In this document: one piece after another, positions 18,343 to 26,889 of the stretch
Layout of the letters: each line of letters starts with the position of its first letter
How positions within the stretch are numbered: the first letter of the stretch is position 1
Origin: Nocardioides sp. W7
GTDB taxonomy: Bacteria; Actinomycetota; Actinomycetes; Propionibacteriales; Nocardioidaceae
Assembly (NCBI RefSeq): GCF_022919075.1
Contig: NZ_CP095078.1
Coordinates: forward strand, 4,464,001-4,528,000
Length of the DNA: 64,000 bases
Direction of reading: 5' to 3'
Made by a program: the position numbers and the translations under genes
The notes under the pieces: model-generated
Told to the model about the DNA's origin: nothing
Seen by the model: only the letters and a program-made list of their open reading frames with translations
Database searches by the model: none

Positions 18343-18364
18343 GCCGCATGAAGTCGAGGTGAAC
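18343..18364 (-). promoter_or_regulatory. PHO-box-like element upstream of the AHPFG-protein / giant phosphatase operon
   Basis: On the minus strand GTTCACCTCGA is followed directly by CTTCATGCGGC. The first unit matches the PhoP core GTTCACC fully, the second in five of seven positions, with the expected 11-bp period. It lies 113 bp upstream of the ATG at 18230. The rest of the 18231-18442 interval holds no recognisable gene. Confidence 0.5.
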
Positions 18365-18442
18365 GGGACGGATCCCGGCTCAGGTGGTGCTCGAGTCGCC
18401 TCGCCTGCGCGAGCGCGACCTCGTGCTACGTCGGCTCGACGG

Positions 18443-19783
18443 TCACCTGGCGGCTGACAGGTCTGGCAGGTCCGGCAGGTCCGGGTGGTCCAGCCACGCC
18501 CTGAACAGGTTCGCGAGGGCAGCGCCGGTGCGCTGCTCGGCGTACGCGACGAAGTCGGTGGTGGTCACCGAGCCGCCCGTGTGGTCGGCGACCCAGCCGC
18601 GCAGCAGGTCGAAGAAGGCGTCGTCGCCGACGGTGAGGCGCAGGGCGTGCAGGGTCAGCGCGCCGCGCTTGTAGACCCGGTCGTCGAACATCAGCTCCGG
18701 ACCCGGGTCGGCGAGCACCAGGTCCTGGTCGAGGCCGGCGAGGCGTTGGTGGTGGCGGCGCGCGTGGTCGTCGGCCGGCTCGCCGCCGGAGTGCTCGGAC
18801 CAGAGCCACTCGGCGTAGCAGGCGAACCCCTCGTGCAACCAGATGTCGCGCCACTCCCGCAGGGTGACGGCGTTGCCGAACCACTGGTGGGCCAGCTCGT
18901 GGGCCACCAGCCGGACGGCTCCCCAGTCGTCGCGAAGGTAGTTGCGGCCGAAGGTCGACAGGCTCTGCGACTCCAGCGGGATCTCGAGATCGTCGTCGGT
19001 GACCACGACGGCGTACGAGCCGAACGGGTAGGGGCCGAACAGCTCGGTGAAGACGGCGAGCATCTCCGGCTGACGGCCGAACCCGGCCTCGAACCCGTCG
19101 GTGGTGCCCTCGGGTACGGCGGCGAGCATGGGGACGGCGGCGTCGAGCCGGCGGAGCTCGTACCTCCCGATCTGGACGGTGGCGAGGTAGGTCGACATCG
19201 GCTCGTCCTGCTCGTGGACCCAGGTCACGGTGTTGCCGCGGCGCAGGCGGCTCTCGAGCCGGCCGTTCGCGACGACGGTGTAGTCGGGATGCGTGGCGAC
19301 CGAGATGCGGTACGACGCCTTGTCGTCGGGCCGGTCGTTGCAGGGGAACCAGGTCGGCGCCCCGTGCGGCTGGCCGGCCACGATCACCCCGTCGGTGAGC
19401 TCCTCCCAGCCGGCCTCGCCGTGGTGCTTCTCGATCAGCGGCTTGGGCTTGCCGGCGTACTTGACGCTCATCCGGAAGACCGTGCCGGCGCCGATCGGGG
19501 TGCGCAGCGTGACGACGAGCCGGTGGTCGCGGACGGCGTACCTGGCGGGCGGCCGACCGTCGACGGTGACCTTCTCGACGTCGAGGTGGGCCAGGTCGAG
19601 GACGACCCGGTCGAGGTCGGTCTCGGCGAGCGCCTCGATGGTCGCCTCCCCGCGCAGCCGGTTGCCGTCGACCTCGTAGCTCAGAGCGAGCTCGTAGCGC
19701 GTCGCGCTCCAGGACGGATCGCCGTGCCCCGGCAGGTAGGGGTCGGCGGTGGGCAGGTCCGAGCGGCTGCCGGGCAGCTTCAC
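18443..19783 (-). CDS. M1-family zinc aminopeptidase
   Basis: This 446-aa protein has HELAHQWFGNAV near residue 300 (HExxH zinc site), with the third zinc ligand Glu in WLHEGFACYAEW. N-terminal beta-sandwich sequence typical of M1 enzymes precedes it (YELALSYEVDGNRLRGEATIEA). At 446 aa it lacks the long helical C-terminal domain of PepN-type enzymes. The GTG at 19783 overlaps the stop of the upstream NRPS-like gene (GTGA), so the two products are probably made together. The open frame continues upstream inside the NRPS gene but has no peptidase-like sequence there. There is no signal peptide, so it is likely cytoplasmic. It may trim or hydrolyse the peptide made by its partner. Confidence 0.9.
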   Translation of the reverse strand: MKLPGSRSDLPTADPYLPGHGDPSWSATRYELALSYEVDGNRLRGEATIEALAETDLDRVVLDLAHLDVEKVTVDGRPPARYAVRDHRLVVTLRTPIGAGTVFRMSVKYAGKPKPLIEKHHGEAGWEELTDGVIVAGQPHGAPTWFPCNDRPDDKASYRISVATHPDYTVVANGRLESRLRRGNTVTWVHEQDEPMSTYLATVQIGRYELRRLDAAVPMLAAVPEGTTDGFEAGFGRQPEMLAVFTELFGPYPFGSYAVVVTDDDLEIPLESQSLSTFGRNYLRDDWGAVRLVAHELAHQWFGNAVTLREWRDIWLHEGFACYAEWLWSEHSGGEPADDHARRHHQRLAGLDQDLVLADPGPELMFDDRVYKRGALTLHALRLTVGDDAFFDLLRGWVADHTGGSVTTTDFVAYAEQRTGAALANLFRAWLDHPDLPDLPDLSAAR

Positions 19784-22700
19784 GAGCGGGACACCCACGG
19801 CCCGATGGGGTTGCCGATCCAGGTCGTCTTGTCGGGCACCGACTCGCCCCTCATCACCAACGACACGGGACCGACCGTAGCGTGGCGGCCCAGCGTCGCC
19901 GCGGGGAGGATCACGCTGTTCGGACCGAGGGTCGCGCCGCGTCGAAGGACGACCGAGTCGAGGCTGAGCAGCCGGTCGTGGAACAGGTGGGTCTGCACCA
20001 CGCTGCCCTGGTTGACCGTGGCGCCGTCGCCGAGGTCGACCAGGTCGGTCTCGGGCAGCCAGTAGGTCTCGCACCACACGCCGCGACCGATCCGTGCGCC
20101 CATGGCGCGGAACCACACGTTGAGCAGCGGGGTGCCGGCGACGGCCCGGGCGAACCACGGCGCGGCGAGCACCTCGACGAAGGTGTCGGCCAGCTCGTTG
20201 CGCCACACGAACGAGCTCCACAGCGGGTGGTCGCCGGGGCGGACCCTGCCGACGAGCAGCCACTTCGCGGCGACCGTGACCAGGGCGGCGACGATTCCAC
20301 CCGCGGCCAGCACCGGCCCGGCGAGCACCAGGCTGATCAGCGGCCCGGCGGCGTCCGCGACCGCGACCAGGGTGACGGTGCTGACCGCGGCCAGGGCGAG
20401 GGCGGCCATGACCGGGACCAGCCGGCACAGCTCGACGAACCCGCGGGCCACCTTCAGCCGTCTCGGGGGCTGGTAGGTGCGGGCCGCGTCGGTGTCCTGG
20501 CTGACCCGGCGCAGGGGGGCGGGCGGGCTGCCGAGCCAGGACTCGCCGGCCGTCGCGACCTTGCGGCGAGGTGCCGCGGAGAGCACCGCGACCAGCGAGG
20601 CCTTGGGGACCTTGCGTCCCGGGGCGGCCATGCCGGAGTTGCCGACGAAGGCCCGCTTGCCGATCTTGACCCGCTCCACCCGCAGCCACCCGCCGCCGAG
20701 CTCGTAGCCGCCGATCAGGGTGTCGTCGGCGAGGAACGCCTGGGCGCCGACCTGGGTCAGCGACGGGATCATCAGCACCGTCGAGGCCTCGACGTCGCGT
20801 CCGACCCGGGCGCCGAGCGCACGCAGCCACCCGGCGGTGAGCTGGGAGGAGTAGAGCGGGAACAGCCAGGTCCGTGCCTCGTCGAGCACCCGGACGGTCG
20901 TCCACACCGCGAGAGCGGGGGCACTGCGGACGGGATGGACGCCGGTGCGGATCGCCAGCCCGGCGACTCGGACCACGGCCCACACGAGGAAGGCCAGTAC
21001 CAGCAGGCCGACCACCGTGGAGACCGGCAGCCAGGCCAGCAGCCCGAGGGCGTCGGCGTACCCGTCCGGGCGATCGAGCAGCAGCGGCACGGCGAGCCCG
21101 GCGACGACCGCCGCGACCGGGAGTGAGGAGAGCAGCAGCGCGACGACGGCGTACGCCGCGACCCAGCTGCTCCGGTTGACGGGCCGCGAGTGCCACGGAC
21201 CGCGGGCGTCGGTGGCGACCCGGGCGGCTGGAGCACCGGACCAGAACTCGCCCTCGGGCACGGTTCCGAAGACGGCGGAGCCGGGCGCGACCTCGGCGCC
21301 CGCGCCCACGACCGCGCCGGGGACCAGCATCGAGCGCGCTCCGACGCGGGCTCTCGCGCCGATCCGCACCGGCCCGAGGTGCAGCACGTCGCCGTCGATC
21401 CAGTGACCGGTCAGGTCGACCTCCGGCTCGACCGAGCAGCCCTTGCCGAGGGTCAGGAAGCCGGTCACCGGCGGCAGGCTGTGCAGGTCGACGTCGGGTC
21501 CGACGCTGGCACCGAGGAGCCGGGCGTACCAGGTCATGTAGGGCGCGCCCGCGAGCGAGGTGGCGCCGAGCTCGTCGGCGACGCGGGTGGCCAGCCACAG
21601 CCGCAGGTGCACCTTGCCGCCTCGCGGGTGCTCGCCGGGCTCGATGCCGTTCAGCAGCAGCCGGGCGCCGGTGGCCGCGAGCAGCATCCGGCCCATCGGC
21701 GCGACGAAGAGCAGCACCGCGAGGCCGAGCAGGGGCGGGTGCAGGGTCGGCAGCCACTCCAGGCCCATCAGGTCGAGGGTCTGGCAGCCGATCGCGGCCC
21801 AGGTCAGCCAGCGCGGCCCGGCCAGCGCCCGCAGCCCCAGCAACGCGGCGACCTGCCCGGCCTGGGTCTTCAACGGCACCACCGGCACGGTGCGGTCGCT
21901 GGTCGGTCCCGCCTCGGCCATGCCGTCGAGGTACGCCGCGAGCCCGCCGAGGGTCGGCTGCTCGTAGAGGTCGCCGACCACGACCTCGGGATAGCGGGTG
22001 CGGAGCCGGGAGACCATCTGTGCCGCGGTCAGGCTGCCGCCACCGAGGTCGAAGAAGTCGTCCTCCCGGCCGCGGACACTCGCGCCGAGCACCTCCAGCC
22101 AGAGCTCGGCGACCCAGGTCTCGGTGCCGCCGAGACTCGTGGCACCGGTGTCCGCAGCGGTCGGCAGCGGCCAGGGCAGGGCGTCACGGTCGACCTTGCC
22201 CGATGTGCGGGTCGGGATCTGGTCGACCACCGCCACCCGCGGGACCAGCGCCGCGGGCAGGTCGCGGCGCAACAGCTCCAGCGACCGGGCCCGGTCGAAG
22301 GAGGCGTCGACGGCGACGTAGCCGACGAGCAGCTGGTTTCCGGCCGCGCTCCGCCGGACCGCCGCGGCGGCTCCGTGCACGCCGGGCAGCTGCAGCAGGG
22401 CGCTGTCGATCTCGCCCAGCTCGATCCGCCGGCCGCCGAGCTTGACCTGGTCGTCCGCGCGGCCGCCGAACAGCAGCCCCGCGGGTTCGAAGACGACCAG
22501 GTCGCCGGAGCGGTAGGCGCGGTCCCAGCCGAGGGACGGCATCGCGGCGTACTTCTCGGCGTCCTTGACGGGGTCGAGGTAGCGGGCCAGTCCGACGCCG
22601 CCGATGATCAGCTCGCCGGTCTCGCCCGGGGCGACGTGACGTCCGTCGGCGTCGACGACGGCCAGGTCCCAGCCGTCCAGCGGCAGGCCGATCGGCACCG

Positions 22701-23676
22701 GTGCCTCGCCGGTCAGCAGCGCGCCGCAGGCGACGACGGTGGCCTCGGTGGGGCCGTAGGTGTTCCAGACCTCGCGTCCGGGCGCGATCAGTCGCGCGAC
22801 CAGCTCGGGCGGGCAGGCCTCGCCGCCCATGATCAGCAGCCGCACCCTCGCCAGCGCCTCGGCCGGCCACAACGCCACCAGGGTCGGCACCGTCGAGACC
22901 ACGGTGACCCGGTTGGCCACCAGCCACGGGCCGACGTCGATGCCGCTGCGGACCAGGGCGCGAGGTGCCGGCACCAGGCAGCCGCCGTACCGCCAGGCGA
23001 GCCACATCTCCTCGCAGCTGGCGTCGAAGGCCACGGACAGGCCGGCCATCACCCGGTCACCCACGCCGAGCGGCTCGTCCTGGAGGAACATCCGGGACTC
23101 CGCGTCCACGAAGGCCGCGGCGTTGCGGTGGGTCACCGCAACGCCCTTGGGGGTGCCGGTCGAGCCGGAGGTGAAGATGACCCACGCGTCGTCGTCCAGA
23201 CCCGGGTCCTCCGGCTCGCGGGCCGGACCCGACCGCCGGGCGGTGATCGCGAGGTCGTTGCCCACGACGGCCGCGACGTCGGCCTCCCCGAAGACCAGTC
23301 GGGCTCGTTCGTCAGGGTCGTCGGCGTCGACGGGGACGTACGCCGCGCCCGCGAGCAGCACGCCGAGGATGGCGACGTACAGGTCGGTGGTGCCCGAGCC
23401 GACCCGGACCCCGACCTTGTCGCCGCGTCCGACTCCCAGCGCGTTCAGCTCGGCGGCCAGTCCGTCGGCGGCCTCGGCCAGCTCGGCGTACGTCAGTGCG
23501 CCGGTGCCGGCGTCGACCGCCGGTTCGTCGGCCGCCTGGTCGACCGTCGCCCGGAAGACGTCCACGAGGGTGCGGGCGGGCGGAGCCTGATCGCCCCGCA
23601 GGAGGGGCGCGGTGGGATCGGCGGGGTCAGGCACGCGAGTGACCTTGCTGCATCGAGGTGAACGGCAGGTGGCCAT
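19780..23676 (-). CDS. Pls/PosA-type single-module nonribosomal peptide synthetase with membrane/beta-helix C-terminus
   Basis: This 1298-aa protein has an adenylation domain at about 35-510 (FTSGSTGTPKGV, FDASCEEMW, NTYGPTEATV, YRSGDLV, TRTSGKVDR). A carrier protein follows with DFFDLGGGSLTAAQ, its phosphopantetheine Ser near 540. The remaining 700 residues alternate membrane helices with three left-handed beta-helix (hexapeptide) segments near 745-800, 960-1020 and 1190-1290. There is no condensation or thioesterase domain. This is the layout of Pls/PosA enzymes, which include epsilon-poly-lysine synthetase; the amino acid used here cannot be read by eye. The ATG at 23676 has GGAGG close upstream, but its first 14 residues are unlike the family, and GTG at 23634 is a real alternative. 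Confidence 0.88.
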   Translation of the reverse strand: MATCRSPRCSKVTRVPDPADPTAPLLRGDQAPPARTLVDVFRATVDQAADEPAVDAGTGALTYAELAEAADGLAAELNALGVGRGDKVGVRVGSGTTDLYVAILGVLLAGAAYVPVDADDPDERARLVFGEADVAAVVGNDLAITARRSGPAREPEDPGLDDDAWVIFTSGSTGTPKGVAVTHRNAAAFVDAESRMFLQDEPLGVGDRVMAGLSVAFDASCEEMWLAWRYGGCLVPAPRALVRSGIDVGPWLVANRVTVVSTVPTLVALWPAEALARVRLLIMGGEACPPELVARLIAPGREVWNTYGPTEATVVACGALLTGEAPVPIGLPLDGWDLAVVDADGRHVAPGETGELIIGGVGLARYLDPVKDAEKYAAMPSLGWDRAYRSGDLVVFEPAGLLFGGRADDQVKLGGRRIELGEIDSALLQLPGVHGAAAAVRRSAAGNQLLVGYVAVDASFDRARSLELLRRDLPAALVPRVAVVDQIPTRTSGKVDRDALPWPLPTAADTGATSLGGTETWVAELWLEVLGASVRGREDDFFDLGGGSLTAAQMVSRLRTRYPEVVVGDLYEQPTLGGLAAYLDGMAEAGPTSDRTVPVVPLKTQAGQVAALLGLRALAGPRWLTWAAIGCQTLDLMGLEWLPTLHPPLLGLAVLLFVAPMGRMLLAATGARLLLNGIEPGEHPRGGKVHLRLWLATRVADELGATSLAGAPYMTWYARLLGASVGPDVDLHSLPPVTGFLTLGKGCSVEPEVDLTGHWIDGDVLHLGPVRIGARARVGARSMLVPGAVVGAGAEVAPGSAVFGTVPEGEFWSGAPAARVATDARGPWHSRPVNRSSWVAAYAVVALLLSSLPVAAVVAGLAVPLLLDRPDGYADALGLLAWLPVSTVVGLLVLAFLVWAVVRVAGLAIRTGVHPVRSAPALAVWTTVRVLDEARTWLFPLYSSQLTAGWLRALGARVGRDVEASTVLMIPSLTQVGAQAFLADDTLIGGYELGGGWLRVERVKIGKRAFVGNSGMAAPGRKVPKASLVAVLSAAPRRKVATAGESWLGSPPAPLRRVSQDTDAARTYQPPRRLKVARGFVELCRLVPVMAALALAAVSTVTLVAVADAAGPLISLVLAGPVLAAGGIVAALVTVAAKWLLVGRVRPGDHPLWSSFVWRNELADTFVEVLAAPWFARAVAGTPLLNVWFRAMGARIGRGVWCETYWLPETDLVDLGDGATVNQGSVVQTHLFHDRLLSLDSVVLRRGATLGPNSVILPAATLGRHATVGPVSLVMRGESVPDKTTWIGNPIGPWVSRS
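23645..23665 (-). promoter_or_regulatory. Element shared with the PHO-box-like site at 18341-18366
   Basis: The minus strand carries GTTCACCTCGA then TGCAGCAAGG. This is the 18.3-kb element with 5 bases removed between the halves. If the synthetase starts at GTG 23634, the element lies in its leader; if at ATG 23676, it is coding. Only one clear GTTCACC unit is present, so PhoP control is doubtful. Confidence 0.3.
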
Positions 23677-23803
23677 CTTCCCTCCGGCACCCGCATCGGA
23701 TCCCCGGGAACGCGGCCGTCAGGTGCCGACGGCGGTCCTCGCGAAGGCAGCCACCTCCACCAGGTCCTGACGGACGGACGTCCGGTCAGCTGGGGCCGCG
23801 CGT

Positions 23804-24736
23804 CTACTTCGACTCGAGCCGTCCCGACGGGTGATTCGCGGCGAGCTCGGCACGTACCTTCGCCCATCCCGTGTCGTCGAGACCGAGCACGCTGCGCAGG
23901 TAGGCCAGTGTGACCCGCTGGACCAGGGCCACGCGCTCGGGGTTCTCATCGGTCGTCTCCGCAGCCTCGTAACCCGCGATGCCACCGAGCGAGTGCTCGG
24001 CGTCGATGAGCGTCAGCAGGCTCTTCTCGCCGGGGCTCAGGTGGTAAGGATCGGCACACCAGTCGGGACCGCGCACGGTGAGCGGCGAGTCGTCCCGGTC
24101 CCCGGCGACGATCAGGGCGGGCGTCGACATGTGCCCGAAGCTGGCCTGCATGAAGGGCAGGTGCTCGGCGGCGAACGGGGTCAGGTTCTTGCCACCCTCC
24201 CCCGCCGTGGCGAGCAGCACGCCGGCCTTGATGCGGGCATCGGAGAGATCCTCGCCGCCCGTGCCGTCAGGTTCGAGCACCTTGAGGCCCAGCAGGTTGC
24301 CGGCCGTCTGACCACCGAAGGAGTGGCCCGCCGCAGCGATGCGCGACCGGTCGAGCCGTCCGGCCAGACCGGGGAGCGAGGTCTCGACGAGATCGAGCTG
24401 GTCCAGGACCAGTTTCACGTCCTCGACCCTGAGCCGCCAGATGTCCGGCGTGCGGGGGTCGTCCGCAGCCAGGTTCACAGTCCGGGAGTCGAGGAAGGTC
24501 GGCTGGACCACGACGAATCCGTGGGCCGCCCAGTAGTCGGTCAAGGGCCCGTACGCCTCCAGCGACGACCCGAATCCGTGCGCGAACACGATGATGGGCA
24601 GGTCGCGGCCGGCGGCGGGTGCGGAGATGCGCACGTGCAGGTCCTGGCCGCGGTGAGGTGCGGGGATCGCCACCGGTTTCGCCGAGACGATGGGTCGTGG
24701 GGTGGCGAGTCCGGGGAGCGCGCGAGCGGTGGTCAT
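23804..24736 (-). CDS. Alpha/beta hydrolase (chlorophyllase/PET-hydrolase-like fold)
   Basis: This 310-aa hydrolase shows FAHGFGSS (oxyanion loop), AAGHSFGGQTAG (nucleophile Ser), VAGDRDDSPL (acid Asp) and DAEHSLGG (catalytic His). The pattern resembles chlorophyllase-type or dienelactone-like esterases. No signal peptide is apparent, so a cytoplasmic esterase is likely. The gene is divergent from a MarR regulator with an operator between them, so it is probably repressed by MarR and induced by the substrate. The 127-bp interval downstream, up to the NRPS gene, shows nothing recognisable. Confidence 0.85.
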   Translation of the reverse strand: MTTARALPGLATPRPIVSAKPVAIPAPHRGQDLHVRISAPAAGRDLPIIVFAHGFGSSLEAYGPLTDYWAAHGFVVVQPTFLDSRTVNLAADDPRTPDIWRLRVEDVKLVLDQLDLVETSLPGLAGRLDRSRIAAAGHSFGGQTAGNLLGLKVLEPDGTGGEDLSDARIKAGVLLATAGEGGKNLTPFAAEHLPFMQASFGHMSTPALIVAGDRDDSPLTVRGPDWCADPYHLSPGEKSLLTLIDAEHSLGGIAGYEAAETTDENPERVALVQRVTLAYLRSVLGLDDTGWAKVRAELAANHPSGRLESK

Positions 24737-24783
24737 GGCGGTCTACTTCCGTCGAGGACTAATAATGCCCACTATACCGATGA

Positions 24784-24798
24784 TTTGTGCTCCACAAA
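24784..24798. promoter_or_regulatory. Palindromic operator between hydrolase and MarR genes
   Basis: TTTGTG, CTC, CACAAA form a perfect 6-3-6 inverted repeat in the AT-rich divergent intergenic region, 48 bp from the hydrolase start and 26 bp from the MarR start. Size and symmetry suit a MarR dimer. Confidence 0.6.
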
Positions 24799-24824
24799 CT
24801 ATCTGTCACTCGTAGACTGCCTTC

Positions 24825-25271
24825 GTGCCCACGTCAGGAACCGCCGACGAGACTCGACTCGTGCCGATGCTCGACTACCTCGCCCGCATGGGCCGGCGAG
24901 CAGCTGAGGCACTGCCGGACACGCTCCGGCCCCGGCACGTCATCGCGCTCGAGGTCATCAGCGAGCAAGGCCCCCTGGGACAGCGAGGACTGGCCGAGGC
25001 CCTGCGGCTCGACCCCAGCAATGTCGTGGGCCTGCTCAACGAGCTGGAGGAGCACGAGCTCGTGACGCGGCGGCGGGATCCGGCGGACCGCCGCCGCCAC
25101 ATCGTCGAGATCTCCAGCAAGGGCACGCGCGAGCTCACCGAGGCAACGACCCGGTTCGGACATATCGAGGATCAGCTCTTCTCGACCCTGAGTCCCCAGG
25201 AACGACGGACCCTGCACACCCTGCTGTCCCGTGCCGTCGGTGCCGTGTCCCGAGAGCATCGCGACACGTGA
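24825..25271 (+). CDS. MarR-family transcriptional regulator
   Basis: This is a 148-aa regulator with the winged helix-turn-helix LGQRGLAEALRLDPSNVVGLLNELEEHELVTRRRDPADRRRHIVEIS at about 52-98, including the DPADRRRH wing typical of MarR. The start is GTG at 24825 with no evident ribosome site, so it may be leaderless. Divergent from the alpha/beta hydrolase, it is the likely local repressor of that gene and itself. Confidence 0.9.
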   Translation: MPTSGTADETRLVPMLDYLARMGRRAAEALPDTLRPRHVIALEVISEQGPLGQRGLAEALRLDPSNVVGLLNELEEHELVTRRRDPADRRRHIVEISSKGTRELTEATTRFGHIEDQLFSTLSPQERRTLHTLLSRAVGAVSREHRDT

Positions 25272-25310
25272 GCCGATCCCGACCAGCACGGACGAACGAC
25301 GCCCTACTCG

Positions 25311-26762
25311 TCAGCCGGGTTCCTCGGTTGCCCGGGAGTTGGTGAGCGTGAGTGCACCGCCCGCGGCGAGCAGGCCGACGACGACGGCGAGCACGGCGTA
25401 GGTGATCCGTTCGCCGTGGAAGAAGGACGCGACGAGGGGGCTGCTCCAGGCGCCTGTCGGGAGCTGGGTGGTGACCAGGGCGGCGATCAGGGTCCCGACT
25501 ACGGCGGTGCCGACGCTGGAGCCGACCTCTTGTGCGGTGTCGTTGAGTGCAGCGCCGATCGAGGTCCGGTTGCTCGGCATCGCGTCGATGAGCGCGACGG
25601 CACAGATGGTCATGACGGTGCGCAGTCCTACGGTCATCACCACCATGGAGACGGCGATGGCGGGATACCCGTGGTCGACACCCCACGAGAGTCCGGCCAG
25701 GGAGCCGGCCAGGCAGGCCGCGCCGACCAGGCAGGCCACGCGGTGGCCGAACCGTCGCGCGAGCCACTCGGAGACCGGGGTGGCAGCAATCATCGTCACG
25801 ATGATCGGCAGGTTCGCCAGACCTGCCCGAACGGGGCTCCAGCCGTAGGCGTACTGGAAGTGGAAGATCAGCCCGAACATCACACTGGCCATCGCGATCG
25901 ACGTCCCGACCTGCGCGATGGCGGCGCCCCGGACGGTGCCGTTGGAGAACAGGCGGAGGTCCAGCATCGGTGAGGCGGTACGACGCTCGTGCCCCACGAA
26001 CGCCGCGCCGGCAGCCACGGCGCCGACGATCGAGCCGAGCGTGATCGCCGAGAGCCAGCCGTGCTCGACGCCACTGGTGAGCGAGTAGCACGCGAGACCG
26101 ATGGTGGTGATGCTGAGCAGGGCACCGGGCAGGTCGAGTGTGTCCTTGGTCAGGTCTTCGGGCCGGTCGGCGGGCACGCCGAGCCGGACACCGACGCAGG
26201 CGATCAGCGCGATCGGCGCGTTGACGACGAGCAGCCACTCCCACCGCACGTGGGCCAGTGCGGTGCCGCCGAGCAGCGGACCGAGGACGAACCCGGACAT
26301 CCCGACCACGATCATCAGGGTCATCGCGCGCATCCGCAGCGCCTTGTCGTCGAAGAGCCGGAAGACCAGCGAGTTGGTGATGGGCGCCATCGCCGCGGCG
26401 GCGACACCGAGCGCGGCGCGCAGCGCGATGAGCTCGCCCGCCGTCGTCACGAAGACGACGGACAGGCTCAGCAAGCCGAAGACGGCGAGCCCCGCCAACA
26501 GCACCCGCCGACGTCCGAACCGGTCGGCGATCGACCCCGCGGTGAGCAGGAGTCCGCCGAACGTCAGCGAGTACGCCCCGGTGACCCACTGCAGCGCGGT
26601 CGTGCCGCTGCCGAGGTCGCGGCCGATCGTCGGCAGCGCGATCGACAGCAACGTGTTGTCGACCATCTCGACGAAGAACGCCAGGCACAGGGCAGCGAGG
26701 GGGATCCACGCCGCGCGCAGGGACGAGTAGGTGCCCGACGGTGCGGGAGTCGTGGTGGTCAA
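25311..26762 (-). CDS. MFS drug/solute exporter, DHA2 (EmrB/QacA) family
   Basis: This 483-aa integral membrane protein has about 14 hydrophobic segments. WVTGAYSLTFGGLLLTAGSIADRFGRRRVLLAG is the DHA2 motif A region, and FVLGPLLGGTALAHVRWEWLLVVNAPIAL is the motif C region of drug:H+ antiporters. The first residue is encoded by TTG at 26762, supported by GGAGG 5 bases upstream. It converges with the MarR gene, 39 bp apart. Three 11-bp repeats sit in its leader at 26827-26859. The substrate is unknown. Confidence 0.9.
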   Translation of the reverse strand: MTTTTPAPSGTYSSLRAAWIPLAALCLAFFVEMVDNTLLSIALPTIGRDLGSGTTALQWVTGAYSLTFGGLLLTAGSIADRFGRRRVLLAGLAVFGLLSLSVVFVTTAGELIALRAALGVAAAAMAPITNSLVFRLFDDKALRMRAMTLMIVVGMSGFVLGPLLGGTALAHVRWEWLLVVNAPIALIACVGVRLGVPADRPEDLTKDTLDLPGALLSITTIGLACYSLTSGVEHGWLSAITLGSIVGAVAAGAAFVGHERRTASPMLDLRLFSNGTVRGAAIAQVGTSIAMASVMFGLIFHFQYAYGWSPVRAGLANLPIIVTMIAATPVSEWLARRFGHRVACLVGAACLAGSLAGLSWGVDHGYPAIAVSMVVMTVGLRTVMTICAVALIDAMPSNRTSIGAALNDTAQEVGSSVGTAVVGTLIAALVTTQLPTGAWSSPLVASFFHGERITYAVLAVVVGLLAAGGALTLTNSRATEEPG

Positions 26763-26826
26763 GGTGGCCTCCGATCGGACGCGTCCGAGTGCCGAACGAC
26801 GTACGAGCGACGCTAGGGAGAGGTGC

Positions 26827-26859
26827 TTTCACCCCGGCTTCAAGGCGCCTTCACGCCAC
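26827..26859 (+). promoter_or_regulatory. Three tandem 11-bp TTCA-containing units (PHO-box-like)
   Basis: On the plus strand TTTCACCCCGG, CTTCAAGGCGC and CTTCACGCCAC follow one another with exact 11-bp spacing of TTCA, the geometry of PhoP boxes. The array starts 65 bp upstream of the exporter's TTG start but reads opposite to the gene. AAGGCGCCTT at 26842-26851 is also a perfect palindrome, so another regulator is possible. Confidence 0.35.
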
Positions 26860-26889
26860 TGTCCCGACGCACGGATCGCCCGCGACGCG

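Noticed and set aside
18231..18442. Riboswitch or small RNA upstream of the AHPFG protein gene
   Set aside because: No conserved cobalamin, SAM, ydaO or similar core was recognisable; only the PHO-box-like repeats stand out.
19784..21757. Upstream continuation of the M1 peptidase frame
   Set aside because: Residues there are Arg/Pro-rich and lie inside the NRPS gene in another frame; the GTGA overlap at 19780-19783 gives a natural start.
25135..26832. 565-codon minus-strand frame overlapping the MFS exporter in another frame
   Set aside because: The 25311-26762 reading shows 14 membrane segments and family motifs; the other is a shadow.
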